Source: Alkalilimnicola ehrlichii
GTDB taxonomy: Bacteria > Pseudomonadota > Gammaproteobacteria > Nitrococcales > AK92
Reading direction: 5' to 3'
DNA: 64,000 nt
NCBI RefSeq assembly: GCF_003399765.1
Contig: NZ_NFZV01000009.1
Coordinates: 62,001-126,000 of the forward strand
The position numbers and the translations under genes were made by a program. The notes beneath the pieces were generated by a model. That model searched no databases. It was not told where the DNA came from and saw only the letters and a list, made by a program, of their open reading frames with translations. Below, piece by piece: positions 35,271 to 44,186 of the stretch (position 1 is the stretch's first letter; every line of letters begins with the position of its first letter).

Positions 35271-35335
35271 CGCACAGGGGTTGATGCTTGTCGATTGTTG
35301 ATCTTACTGAAAATGGAACGTCGCGTTGCAGAAAT

Positions 35336-35357
35336 CGCCCTGCTTGTGAACAGGGCG
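35336..35357 (-). terminator. Hairpin downstream of the alpha/beta hydrolase gene
   Basis: A 7-base-pair stem (CGCCCTG / CAGGGCG) with an 8-base loop lies 50 bases after the hydrolase stop. It is a weak candidate. Confidence 0.35.
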
Positions 35358-35407
35358 GGTAGGAGAAGGTGTCGATTCCAACGTGTGAGGCGGCTGTATT
35401 CTTGTCT

Positions 35408-36175
35408 TTACTTAAGGCAAATCTGAGCGTGAAGGAGTGCTAGCCGCCGCCCGCTGTCTTTTACCCCCTGTTTCTCCGATACGGTATGCAGAAGTTCGGA
35501 TAATCTTTCCGGCACAGTGATCATCGGCCAATGACCGCCGTCCACGGTCTTGAAGGTCCACGATCTCTCCTGCCTAAGCGCTTTAATCAGCTCCAGCTCT
35601 CGGGAACCCGCGAGCCAACCGGGTCTAGCAATAAACGTAGCGTTAAGGGTCGAAAGGGGCTTCGCCAGTGCGGCAGGCTCCGAAACGGTTAGCCCGGGAT
35701 GGCCGACGAATCTCGTCGATAGAAACTCGATGTGCGCGGTATTGAGTAGAGGCTCCTGACGGAGTTCAGTCACTGTGGGGGCGGGCCAAAGCCCCGAATT
35801 GGCTGCAATCAGTTGTTTCTCGTGCGAGGGGTCTAACCCTGACACGTCGAACAGGGATTGACCGTCTATGGGTAAGAACGCCTCGACAAACACGCTATGC
35901 AGAAAGAGGTTGGGCGCTAGTGCCGCCGCTTGCCCTACCACGAGTCCAGAATAGCTATGACCGACCAACACAGCCTGTTTCAAGCCTTCGCGTCTCGCGT
36001 ACCGGAGTACGTCTTGAACATGGGTGTCGAGGCGAGTACGGGAAGGCGTCGACGCGCCATCGAGTCCAGACAATGTGATCGTATGAACGGTATGCCCCCA
36101 CTTTCTAAGACAAGAGGCGGTTTCGTTCCACACCCATTCTCCCGCCCATGCGCCGGGAACAAGAAGATAATTCAT
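35408..36175 (-). CDS. Alpha/beta hydrolase
   Basis: This 255-residue cytoplasmic hydrolase has the nucleophile elbow GHSYSG (about residues 72-77), the N-terminal oxyanion region VPGAWAGEWVW and the catalytic His in GGHWPM near residue 217. The acid residue is not certain. It resembles small esterases of the salicylate-esterase/hydroxynitrile-lyase type; the substrate is unknown. It is followed upstream by an SRPBCC gene on the same strand. Confidence 0.85.
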   Translation of the reverse strand: MNYLLVPGAWAGEWVWNETASCLRKWGHTVHTITLSGLDGASTPSRTRLDTHVQDVLRYARREGLKQAVLVGHSYSGLVVGQAAALAPNLFLHSVFVEAFLPIDGQSLFDVSGLDPSHEKQLIAANSGLWPAPTVTELRQEPLLNTAHIEFLSTRFVGHPGLTVSEPAALAKPLSTLNATFIARPGWLAGSRELELIKALRQERSWTFKTVDGGHWPMITVPERLSELLHTVSEKQGVKDSGRRLALLHAQICLK

Positions 36176-36233
36176 GTCGTCGCCTCCAGTATTCGCTCTT
36201 TAAGGTTACGGCCCGCAAGCAGAAATACCGGGC

Positions 36234-36644
36234 TTAAGCTTTGGTCTCCACATAGCGGCCGAAGTTGTCCAGGATGGCCTGCCAGCCGGTACGCTGTAAT
36301 TCGGGCGAATTTTCGGTTTCTGCATCGAAGGTTTCTTTTACGAGGATACCGTCGGCACGTTCGACAAACTCGATTCCGACCTCGCGGCCGTCGCTCATTC
36401 GGTATTCGATGCTTCGGTACGGGACAACGCGGGTGTAGGTGCCTTCGAAGTCGAAGCCTACACTGCCGTCCTTGGCTTCCATACGCGATAGAAACTTACC
36501 TCCTTCCCGCAGATCGACCACGCTCCGGACTGTGTGCCAGTCATCCTGAGCGGAATTCCACTGCTTGATATCGGCCGGGTTGTTCCAAGCCTCCCAGACC
36601 TTATGCAGCTCGGCTTTCACAACCGTTTCGATGGTGATCTTCAT
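36234..36644 (-). CDS. SRPBCC-family (AHSA1-like) protein
   Basis: This 136-residue protein starts MKITIETVVKAELHKVWEAW behind AGGA (7 bases). It has the START/AHSA1 pattern of a helix-grip fold: PADIKQWNSAQDDWHT, GFDFEGTYTRVVP and GWQAILDNFGRYVE. It probably binds a hydrophobic ligand; no catalytic role can be inferred. The frame extending to 36731 lacks a ribosome site. Confidence 0.88.
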   Translation of the reverse strand: MKITIETVVKAELHKVWEAWNNPADIKQWNSAQDDWHTVRSVVDLREGGKFLSRMEAKDGSVGFDFEGTYTRVVPYRSIEYRMSDGREVGIEFVERADGILVKETFDAETENSPELQRTGWQAILDNFGRYVETKA

Positions 36645-36856
36645 TGGCTTATCCTTGAGTAATATCTGTGACAGTGCCCTATAGTCGAATAGCGACAGGG
36701 CAGGTCGACAGCGGCTGCAATATCTTGGCAAGGAAAGGTTGGGTTACGGCCGCGGCGCTTTGCAACGGTGCGAGGTCTGGAATGCCGTAGTATCATTAGC
36801 GCATACTGCAAATCGACCAAGTCGATCGACTACTCTCGCATGTTCAGGCGCAAAAG

Positions 36857-37321
36857 ATGATTAAAAGGGCACTTCTTGGGTTATTCCTTATGACGAGCAT
36901 GATCGCTTGCTCCGACGCGTCGGACAAACGCCATACGGATCTGTTAAAGGGCGAGCACCCGAAAGTAAAGATCCTGCTGGTGGACGAGAACTACTTCTTT
37001 GACCTACGATGGTCCGACGAAGAGAAGTTCGAAGAAAAGCTCGCAGAAATTAAGGCAAGAGAAGGGCTTGCCGACGACATAGACTTCTTCTTCCGCCAGT
37101 TCTTCGCCAGGATCCCCTTTTATGGCGAGACGTGGCGCGAGTTCTTTGCCGACAGGCTTGTATTCTATGTCGAGGGCAGCAGGCACATCGCCCTTTTAGG
37201 TTTCAGTGCGGTGATCGACGAACAAGGTCGGAAAATCGATACCGGTCACCAGTTACTGCCGAGTAATCACACGCTGGAAATCCGCCTAAGTCAGAAAAAT
37301 CCGAGATCGAAGGCGATCTAA
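36857..37321 (+). CDS. Putative lipoprotein of unknown function
   Basis: This 154-residue protein has a short lipoprotein signal peptide with lipobox SMIAC at residues 14-18. The mature part is charged and rich in aromatic residues (DIDFFFRQFFARIPFYGETW). I recognise no family. It is divergent from the SRPBCC gene. Confidence 0.7.
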   Translation: MIKRALLGLFLMTSMIACSDASDKRHTDLLKGEHPKVKILLVDENYFFDLRWSDEEKFEEKLAEIKAREGLADDIDFFFRQFFARIPFYGETWREFFADRLVFYVEGSRHIALLGFSAVIDEQGRKIDTGHQLLPSNHTLEIRLSQKNPRSKAI

Positions 37322-37397
37322 GAGTCATGTTTCTAGAGACGACGGCAGAATACCCGCGGGTACTTGAATTCACCATACCCCATTCCGCGTTGCCGCG

Positions 37398-37973
37398 TCA
37401 TGTAAGCGACTGAGGCGGTTCTAGCGTCACATGTACGGGTACCTCGTGAGTGACGATATCGAACACGGGCGAGCGTTGTTGCGCGAGTTCGACAAGTTGT
37501 TGCAGCTCCGCTTCGGAGGCGGTGGGCGAGCTAACGCGAAAGCGTACGCGGATATCCCGGTAGCCGTTACGGACACTCTCGTCCAGGCCGAGCATCCCAC
37601 GGACATCGAGATCGCCTTCCAGCTCGGATTCGACCGTGTCCAGCTCAATGCCTTTGGCGGCGGCGTGTAGCACCAACGTTGTGGTGAGGCAGCCGGCGAG
37701 GGCGGTAAGCAAGTATTCTACCGGATTGGCGCCTTTATCTTGCCCCAGCAGTACCGGCGCTTCGTCCTCTTCATACCGAAACGGCGGCTGGTGCCGCTGC
37801 TCCTCGCCCGCGCCGTAGAAGTTGCTAACGGTGGTGCAGTTATTACTGCCGTTAACCCACTTGTTGCTGGCGCGGAACTGGAATCCGGCCAGTGGCGTGT
37901 CCTCGTTAATCGCATTGATGGTCGAGACCATTTGTTTGACGTCAACCCCGTTGACCTGGCTTTGGCTGTGCAT
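37398..37973 (-). CDS. OsmC-family protein
   Basis: This 191-residue protein of the OsmC/Ohr peroxidase superfamily has a conserved Cys in LLTALAGCLTTTLVLHAAAKG and a following DVRGMLGLDESVRNGY segment. The second redox Cys expected of active peroxidases is not obvious, so activity is uncertain. The start at 37973 has AGGAG upstream. Confidence 0.87.
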   Translation of the reverse strand: MHSQSQVNGVDVKQMVSTINAINEDTPLAGFQFRASNKWVNGSNNCTTVSNFYGAGEEQRHQPPFRYEEDEAPVLLGQDKGANPVEYLLTALAGCLTTTLVLHAAAKGIELDTVESELEGDLDVRGMLGLDESVRNGYRDIRVRFRVSSPTASEAELQQLVELAQQRSPVFDIVTHEVPVHVTLEPPQSLT

Positions 37974-38213
37974 GCGGATCTCCTAACGCTGTGCCGAGTG
38001 AGATGAGCGTTGATATTGGGGGGAGGTGCATAGGCCAAAGCCCGCTTGTTAAATCGTTTCGTTATAACGTGGGTAGCAAGACGCCGCGGCCGGTTCGCTG
38101 TGCGCGATCGACGATGCTCGTTTTGCGCTGCATCTGATTATTAGCATAATCTCTATAAGTTGGAGGCGGTCCGCCTGTGCCGTCTTCCGGTATCGCAACA
38201 ATGAGAGTTATTC

Positions 38214-39134
38214 ATGCCAGCACCGATCGAGATCTACCGTGGCAGTGTCCAGGCCTGGGAAGTCGACCAAATGGGCCATATGAATGTTCAGTTCTATATG
38301 GAGAAGGCGGATGTAGGGCTGCAAGTATTTGCTCACCGTTTGGGCTTGGGGCCCGAGTTCGTACGGCGTGAGGGTGCACGTCTGACCGCTCGGACCTGCC
38401 ATGTGCGTTTTCTGCGCGAGCAACACCCCGGAGCGCCCGTTCGGATTACCGGAGGCACGCTGAGTGCGACTCGCGACCGCCTTCAGCTCTTACAAGAAAT
38501 GACCAACCCGGCAACAGACGATGTCGCCGCTACCTTCGTGATGGAGGTCGAGCTGTGTGACATCGCCACCGGGAAGCCGCGACCGATTCCGGATGCCGCA
38601 CTCCAGGCAGCGGCAAGCGTGGAGGTGGAGCTGCCCGCACATGCCGCGCCGCGCGGGTTGGAGTTGCGGCCCCCGCGTCGAGCACCCATGCTGAGCGAGG
38701 CGGAACAACTGGGCATGGTGCGCACCTATACGGGTGCGGTGCTGCCCAGCCTTTGCAATGCCGACGGACATCTTTCGGCCCGTGCCTGCATGGGCGTGAT
38801 CTCGGATGCCGTGCCCAACCTTTTGCACCACCTTCGTAGCGACCGCACCGAGGTTAAGCGCCGCATCGGCGGCGCAGCGTTGGAGTACCGCTTTTGCTAT
38901 CGTCGTGCACCACAGGCCGGCGATTTACTCGCTTTGCACAGTGGGGTTCGCGAGGTCGGTTCGAAGGCCTATCAGCTCTGTCACTGGATGTTCGACCTGA
39001 GCACAGGCGAAGCGGTAGTGACGGCTGAGGCTGTGGCGGTGATGTTCGATCTCGACGAGCGGCGGGCCATTACCATTCCGGACAGTGCGCGCCAAAAGCT
39101 TGAGCATTTCCTCGTTCCCGAACTTACGCTCTAG
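38214..39134 (+). CDS. Double-hotdog acyl-CoA thioesterase family protein
   Basis: This 306-residue protein has two hotdog repeats. The first begins VQAWEVDQMGHMNVQFYME, and the second contains LPSLCNADGHLSARACMG. Both show the D-x-x-G-H-M/L catalytic-type motif of 4-hydroxybenzoyl-CoA-thioesterase-like enzymes. It probably hydrolyses an acyl-CoA; the substrate is unknown. A single-gene unit with GAGAG ahead of the ATG. Confidence 0.82.
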   Translation: MPAPIEIYRGSVQAWEVDQMGHMNVQFYMEKADVGLQVFAHRLGLGPEFVRREGARLTARTCHVRFLREQHPGAPVRITGGTLSATRDRLQLLQEMTNPATDDVAATFVMEVELCDIATGKPRPIPDAALQAAASVEVELPAHAAPRGLELRPPRRAPMLSEAEQLGMVRTYTGAVLPSLCNADGHLSARACMGVISDAVPNLLHHLRSDRTEVKRRIGGAALEYRFCYRRAPQAGDLLALHSGVREVGSKAYQLCHWMFDLSTGEAVVTAEAVAVMFDLDERRAITIPDSARQKLEHFLVPELTL

Positions 39135-39255
39135 TGGCCGATCGCGTTGCCCTTGCCAAAAACTGCCACAAGCCTTCTGCGCTATACTTTTGCCGGTGCG
39201 AGGATCGTAACAATACGGTGGGTTCGGATATGAGCATATAGTTGGTTGCCAGGGC

Positions 39256-39846
39256 ATGATCGAACGGGGAGTTCTTAGCGGCATTGCTATCGGGTTGACG
39301 TTTGTCGGCTTTGTGCCGTATATCCGAGCCATTCGGCAGCATAAGACTAAGCCGCATGTGTTCTCGTGGGTAATTTGGGGCTCCAGCACGTTTATCGCAT
39401 TCCTGGCTCAGCTTAGCGGTGGCGGCGGTGTCGGTGCTTGGCCTATTGGCGTTTCCGGGCTTATCTCCCTCTACATCGCAATACTGGCCTATAGCCGCAG
39501 AGCCGACAGCGTCATTACCCGGCAGGACTGGTGGTTCTTGCTCGCGGCGATGAGCTCGTTGCCGCTGTGGTACTTCACTTCCGATCCGTTGTGGGCGGTG
39601 GTCGTTCTGACTGCTGTAGATGTTATCGGCTTTGGGCCTACACTCAGAAAAGCGTACGTGCGGCCGCATGAAGAGAACCTAGTATTCTTTGCCATCTTCG
39701 CGGTACGGAATGCCGTGGCGGTTGCGGCCCTGGAGCAGTACACGCTAACCACAGTACTCTTCCCGGTCGCTACGGGGCTGGCCTGTGTTACGCTGGTCGC
39801 AGTGGTCGGGTATCGGCGGCAAGCGGTACGAACTAGCAGCGGGTAA
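39256..39846 (+). CDS. Integral membrane protein with PQ-loop-like repeats
   Basis: This 196-residue membrane protein has about six or seven hydrophobic segments. Two similar units, VPYIRAIRQHKTKPHVFSWV and FGPTLRKAYVRPHEENLVFF, resemble the PQ-loop/SemiSWEET arrangement duplicated within one chain. No function is assigned. Confidence 0.65.
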   Translation: MIERGVLSGIAIGLTFVGFVPYIRAIRQHKTKPHVFSWVIWGSSTFIAFLAQLSGGGGVGAWPIGVSGLISLYIAILAYSRRADSVITRQDWWFLLAAMSSLPLWYFTSDPLWAVVVLTAVDVIGFGPTLRKAYVRPHEENLVFFAIFAVRNAVAVAALEQYTLTTVLFPVATGLACVTLVAVVGYRRQAVRTSSG

Positions 39847-39873
39847 TACTCGATGCGGCCTTTTGCTCTTGGT

Positions 39874-40743
39874 TCAGGAAGGCGGGATGGCCTGCAAACG
39901 TTCGAGCAATCTTTTCTCCTGGTCTATAGCCAGGTGTAACGCGAATGTTTCCCTCAGCAACTCGATCACCGCCTCGGCTTCGATCTCCCGCTCCTCGGGT
40001 TCCTTACCGGGACGGAAGACCTTCAGCGTCCGGTCCGTCAATGCGTAACGGGTGTCCGCGCCGTTGCGTTGAACGATGATTTGGCGTGTGAACGGCGAAT
40101 CGGGATGGTGCGAGACAACGTAGTTATGATCTGCGTAGTCCGCCCGATAGTAACGCTCCTCTGAGAACTGGTAGAGATTGAACCAGTCATCGCCGCGTCG
40201 ATGTCGCAGCACCCAGTGTCCGGATACCGCTCGGTCTAACCTATAGATCCAGCGGTCATGCCGAGCCTCGATGCCATCCGCCAGTGGAATGGGCTCCCGC
40301 GGGCCCTCGTTTCCGACACCGACATCGATGTGCCAGTCTCTACTCTCCGCTTGTACGGCAAGGATCGTATGCGACATTGCAGTCAGTTCGCGCTCGTCGT
40401 TGCCCATCAGAATGCGGGCACTGCGTCCCTCTACCGTGAAGCCGAGGCGGTCGAGTACGGTCGCAAAAAGGATGTTTTGCTCGTGGCAGTAACCGCCGCG
40501 GCGTCGACGAACGAGCTTGTCCTGTAGACTGGCGATGTCCAGACGAATTTCCCCGCCGCTTATGACATCTAGGTTCTCGAACGGAATCGCTGCCAAGTGT
40601 GCTCGCTGCAAGGCGCGCAACGAGGCAACGTCTGCGGCCAGTGGCCCGTCGTAGCCAATGCGTGCTAGGTAGGCATCTAGATCGAGGCCTTCTGTCTCCC
40701 AGCGGGCGGTCGGGTGCAGGTTGGAGGTCGTGGACGCGATCAT
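39874..40743 (-). CDS. Arylamine N-acetyltransferase
   Basis: This 289-residue enzyme transfers acetyl from acetyl-CoA to aromatic amines or hydrazines. The catalytic triad is visible: Cys in RRGGYCHEQN, His in TAMSHTILAV and Asp in WHIDVGVGNEG. IPFENLDV is typical of the family. The start at 40743 has GGAGA 7 bases upstream; the frame to 40818 is not used. It stands alone, so its natural substrate is not indicated. Confidence 0.93.
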   Translation of the reverse strand: MIASTTSNLHPTARWETEGLDLDAYLARIGYDGPLAADVASLRALQRAHLAAIPFENLDVISGGEIRLDIASLQDKLVRRRRGGYCHEQNILFATVLDRLGFTVEGRSARILMGNDERELTAMSHTILAVQAESRDWHIDVGVGNEGPREPIPLADGIEARHDRWIYRLDRAVSGHWVLRHRRGDDWFNLYQFSEERYYRADYADHNYVVSHHPDSPFTRQIIVQRNGADTRYALTDRTLKVFRPGKEPEEREIEAEAVIELLRETFALHLAIDQEKRLLERLQAIPPS

Positions 40744-40994
40744 GTGTAGGTCTCCGTTTCGAGCGCGGGTGGTGCACGGGTGATAGAAGGGTAGGGCCTC
40801 AACTAAGCCTGAGGTCAAGCCTTGATTTGACCTCGAACCGGATAAGCTCTGGATTGCTGGGCGAGCCGTGTGAATACGGTAGCAACGAGTGTTTTCGATT
40901 TTCTCGGAAAAATTGTTTTAGTTGATTTGGCTAAGTCGCTAAAATGTATTCTCGCTAGTGTCGATTTCGTTTTTCATAGGAAAGGGATTTTCTG

Positions 40995-42145
40995 ATGAAA
41001 GGTGCTTCTCTTAAGGCTTACCTGCAAGATCCATTTCTGGCCGGCCTTTTTGGCGAGATCAAAGCGGCGGGCAACATGAAATCTTCTCTTCTCGACCTTA
41101 CCCATAAATGTAACCTGCGCTGCGTCGGTTGTTATTTCTTCGTCGAAGGGATGGATCGACACAAGAAGATCTCCAGCCGCCGGGAATTCGAAGCCTTTGT
41201 AGAGGCGGAGAAGGCGAGAGGTACTAATATGCTTACCGTCGTAGGCGGAGAGCCGGCGTTGGAGCTCGACCGCTTAAGACTGCTGGCAAAGCACTTTAAA
41301 TTAACCGTAGTAACCAACGGGTCGCTGCCCGTCCCGCGGGACGGACTGGAGAATATTCGGGTTGCCGTCTCATTTTGGGGGGACGAGTCGCAAGATACGT
41401 TTTTGCGTGGGCAAGATAAGCGGGACGTATTTTCAGAAGCGTTGAGCAATTTTAAAGGCGACGATCGAGTCGGCTTTTATTATACAACCGTCGCCGGATG
41501 TACCGATGGTATCGAAAGCGCTACCGATCGAATGATTCAGAATGGCAATTATGTTGCGTATAACTTTTACGCAGACTTGGCGAAGCAAGGGGGAAGTACA
41601 ACCATCGGCTCGGTTTCGCGGACGCTATCGACAAAATTAATCGAATGATTGAAAAGTATCCCAGGCAAGTCGTTTCCAGTCCCTATATTAACAGTACGAT
41701 TGCCAAACGAAATCTGTTTGGTGTTCCGTGGGGGTATAACGTTTGCCCTAGCGTTACGTTCGATCACCCCGCTAATCAGGAAAGAATGAGAGAGGGAAAG
41801 AAATACCCCACTCAGTTCCGGGCCTACAATGCCGATTTAAGGACAACGCGAAGGTGTTGTGTCGGTAGTGCGAGGGATTGTGAAACCTGTACCGATCTGT
41901 GGGCTACGTATGGTTGGGTGATCGGCTCGATGAAAGAGCACTTACGATCAAAGCAGGATTTTACGAACTGGCTTTTGACGACCTACATTTTCTATATGCA
42001 GACCGGGTTTATCGACGGCAGCAAGAATTTATACAAGCTGCCTGACATTTACCGACGGTTTCGCATCGAAACCGAAACGAATACGGCGCCGAGCGAGAAC
42101 CGGACCCTGGCCTTGGACGTTGGGGACGCGTGCCATGCGTCTTGA
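40995..42145 (+). CDS. Radical SAM protein (frameshift as sequenced)
   Basis: The protein binds a 4Fe-4S cluster through CNLRCVGC (C-x3-C-x2-C, about residues 38-45) and S-adenosylmethionine (GGEPALELD). The frame is broken at the five-G run 41589-41593. Adding one G continues GGKYNHRLGFADAIDKINRM into the second frame and gives 383 residues. The C-terminal part carries extra Cys (NVCP, RRCCVGSARDCETC) that may hold an auxiliary cluster. The last 11 bases overlap the metallo-hydrolase gene. I do not recognise the subfamily. Confidence 0.82.
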
Positions 42146-42965
42146 GCAGGTACTGGACTTTGGGCCTGTTAAGGGGTTGCGGATGGGATTCGCCCCCGTC
42201 GGAAAGCCCCTGATGTCGGCTATTTGCTACCAACTGGACAATATTCTGATCGATTGCGGCCCGTCCAACGCGCACGAGTCTTTTGTTCGGCTCGTGGAGT
42301 GGGAACAGGTAGAGCACGTTTATCTTACCCATTATCACGAAGATCATGCCGGTAATGCGGCGTACTTGGTCGAACGGCGGCAGATTCCGGTGTACGGCCA
42401 TCCGTTGACATGCCAGGCGTTGCGTAAGCGCATTGCGCTGAAGCCTTACGAGCTTTATATGTGGGGGAGTCTAAAGCCCACCGAGGTACGGGAAATCGCC
42501 GGCCAGGTAGAAAGCGATAAGTATCGGTTTCAGGTAATTCACACTCCCGGTCACAGCGACGACCATGTGGTTTATTGGGAAGCAGAGCAAGGGTGGCTGT
42601 TCTCTGGCGATATGTATTTAGGGGCTAGAATCAAGTACTTTCGATCCGACGAGAGCGTTATGCGAACGATCGCCTCCCTTAAGAAGATTGCCTCCTTAGA
42701 GTTCGATGCGTTGTTTTGTGGCCATAACCCGCAGTTTGGTAACCCAGTGAACCACATTAAACGAAAGCTCGCTTTTTTCGAAAGCGTGGTGAGCGACGTT
42801 GCCGAGTTGGTCGATAAGGGGCTGACGGATAGGGAAATCTACAAGAGACTGGTCGGGCGCAAGGAGTTTTGGCCTGCAAAGCTGATTACGCTCGGCGACG
42901 TTAGCTATAAGAACTTGATCCGGTCCGCTATAGACGGCTTAAGGGACACCGCTAGGAGCCGCTGA
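42135..42965 (+). CDS. MBL-fold metallo-hydrolase
   Basis: This 276-residue metallo-beta-lactamase-fold hydrolase has the metal motifs LTHYHEDHAGN (H-x-H-x-D-H, about residues 60-70), HTPGHSDDH, SGDMY and CGHNP. A C-terminal helical domain follows. The start at 42135 lies inside the end of the radical SAM gene, so the two are co-translated and probably work on the same substrate, which is unknown. Confidence 0.88.
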   Translation: MRLEQVLDFGPVKGLRMGFAPVGKPLMSAICYQLDNILIDCGPSNAHESFVRLVEWEQVEHVYLTHYHEDHAGNAAYLVERRQIPVYGHPLTCQALRKRIALKPYELYMWGSLKPTEVREIAGQVESDKYRFQVIHTPGHSDDHVVYWEAEQGWLFSGDMYLGARIKYFRSDESVMRTIASLKKIASLEFDALFCGHNPQFGNPVNHIKRKLAFFESVVSDVAELVDKGLTDREIYKRLVGRKEFWPAKLITLGDVSYKNLIRSAIDGLRDTARSR

Positions 42966-43370
42966 GCATAGCCGGGGCCGCGGTTCGCTGTCCGTCTTCC
43001 TTGGCAAAAGGTGTAGTGCTATCGGTGGCCGCAAAGCGCATTTTCGGACTAACGGCCTTTGCTTGTGTCTCCTGCTCGCGCGCAGCGGCGCTTCTGGCCC
43101 AGCACAGCTACTTGACAGCCCTTTGGGGGTCTTTTTAAACTTTGCCATTCGACTCAAGAGAACAAACGGTTAATTCTCATGCTTTTCTCTTTCCGCGCTT
43201 ACACCAACCTTGGACGCCTGCGCATCGCCTAAGTGGCGAGCGGATGGCGCTGATTCTCTAATTCCCGACATTCTTAGTTTGGTCGCGGGGCGGTTTTCTG
43301 TGCCCGGCTTCTGACCGAACGCCCGCTCGCCACTTATTCCGTCGTTTTATGCAATGACAGGAATATCGAT
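42966..43370. other. Intergenic region with distant 14-base inverted repeat
   Basis: No gene is supported in these 405 bases. TAAGTGGCGAGCGG at 43230-43243 recurs as its exact complement at 43323-43336, 79 bases apart. Confidence 0.5.
43230..43336. repeat. 14-base inverted repeat pair flanking 79 bases
   Basis: Both arms are perfect. The pair lies just ahead of the methyltransferase gene. It could be a long RNA stem in the leader or a remnant of a small non-autonomous element. No target-site duplication was seen. Confidence 0.35.
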
Positions 43371-44156
43371 ATGGCGAAGCAATATCCCTTACCTGAGGCC
43401 AGCAATAGCTGGGATGGCGTGGCCGACTGGTATGCCGGATGGTCCGGTCCAGGCGGCAGTTTCTATCACCGTAAGGTTGTGCTGCCGACGGCGGTTGAGC
43501 TTTTACAGTGCGACGCCGGGCAGCGGATAGTGGATTTAGGGTGTGGCCCAGGTGCATTGGCGCGGTGGGTTGCGGGCGAATATGTAGGCGTGGATCTTAG
43601 CCGTAAGCTGATCCGCATTGCCCGCAAACATAATACAAGCCCACGAGCCCGTTTCTTAGTGGGCGACGTCACACAGGCCGGATTACTGGAGGCGTTGGGC
43701 GAGCAGGGTTTCGATGGCGCTGTCTTTTTGCTCAGCCTGCAGGATATCCACCCCCTAACCGGCGCTTTAGTGAATGCGGCCAAGCTGTTGCGTCCCGGCG
43801 GCCGTTTGGTGGCGGTGATGATGCACCCTTGTTTCCGCATTCCCCGCCAAAGCGGTTGGGGCTGGGACGGCGAACGGAAGCTTCGGTACCGGCGTGTGGA
43901 TCATTACCTTTCTCCGCTCAGCGTACCGATGCAGCGATATCGGAAAGGCAAGGGGGCGACTCGTAGCTTCCATCGGCCGTTGTCGGATTACATCAATGGC
44001 TTGAGTCAAGTCGGCCTGCTGGTCGATGCCCTGCGCGAAATCCCCGTACTGGAAACGGTTGCTAAGGGCACGCCTCCAAGCCGGGCCGACCGGCGCACCT
44101 GGAAAGAAATTCCTTTATTTATGGCGCTGCGGGCGGTGAAACAGGCGGTTGTCTGA
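43371..44156 (+). CDS. Class I SAM-dependent methyltransferase
   Basis: This 261-residue enzyme has SAM-binding motif I VDLGCGPGALARWVAGEYVG (about residues 51-70), an acidic motif II VGVDLSRK, and FDGAVFLLSLQDIHP and LRPGGRLVAVM. The acceptor substrate is unknown. It precedes the adenylyltransferase gene by 30 bases, so the two may be one transcript. Confidence 0.88.
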   Translation: MAKQYPLPEASNSWDGVADWYAGWSGPGGSFYHRKVVLPTAVELLQCDAGQRIVDLGCGPGALARWVAGEYVGVDLSRKLIRIARKHNTSPRARFLVGDVTQAGLLEALGEQGFDGAVFLLSLQDIHPLTGALVNAAKLLRPGGRLVAVMMHPCFRIPRQSGWGWDGERKLRYRRVDHYLSPLSVPMQRYRKGKGATRSFHRPLSDYINGLSQVGLLVDALREIPVLETVAKGTPPSRADRRTWKEIPLFMALRAVKQAVV

Positions 44157-44186
44157 GCCGTGGGCAGTCATGGATTCAATCGGTAA

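Noticed and set aside
35930-36568. 212-residue plus-strand open frame
   Set aside because: It is antisense to the alpha/beta hydrolase and SRPBCC genes and has no recognisable content.
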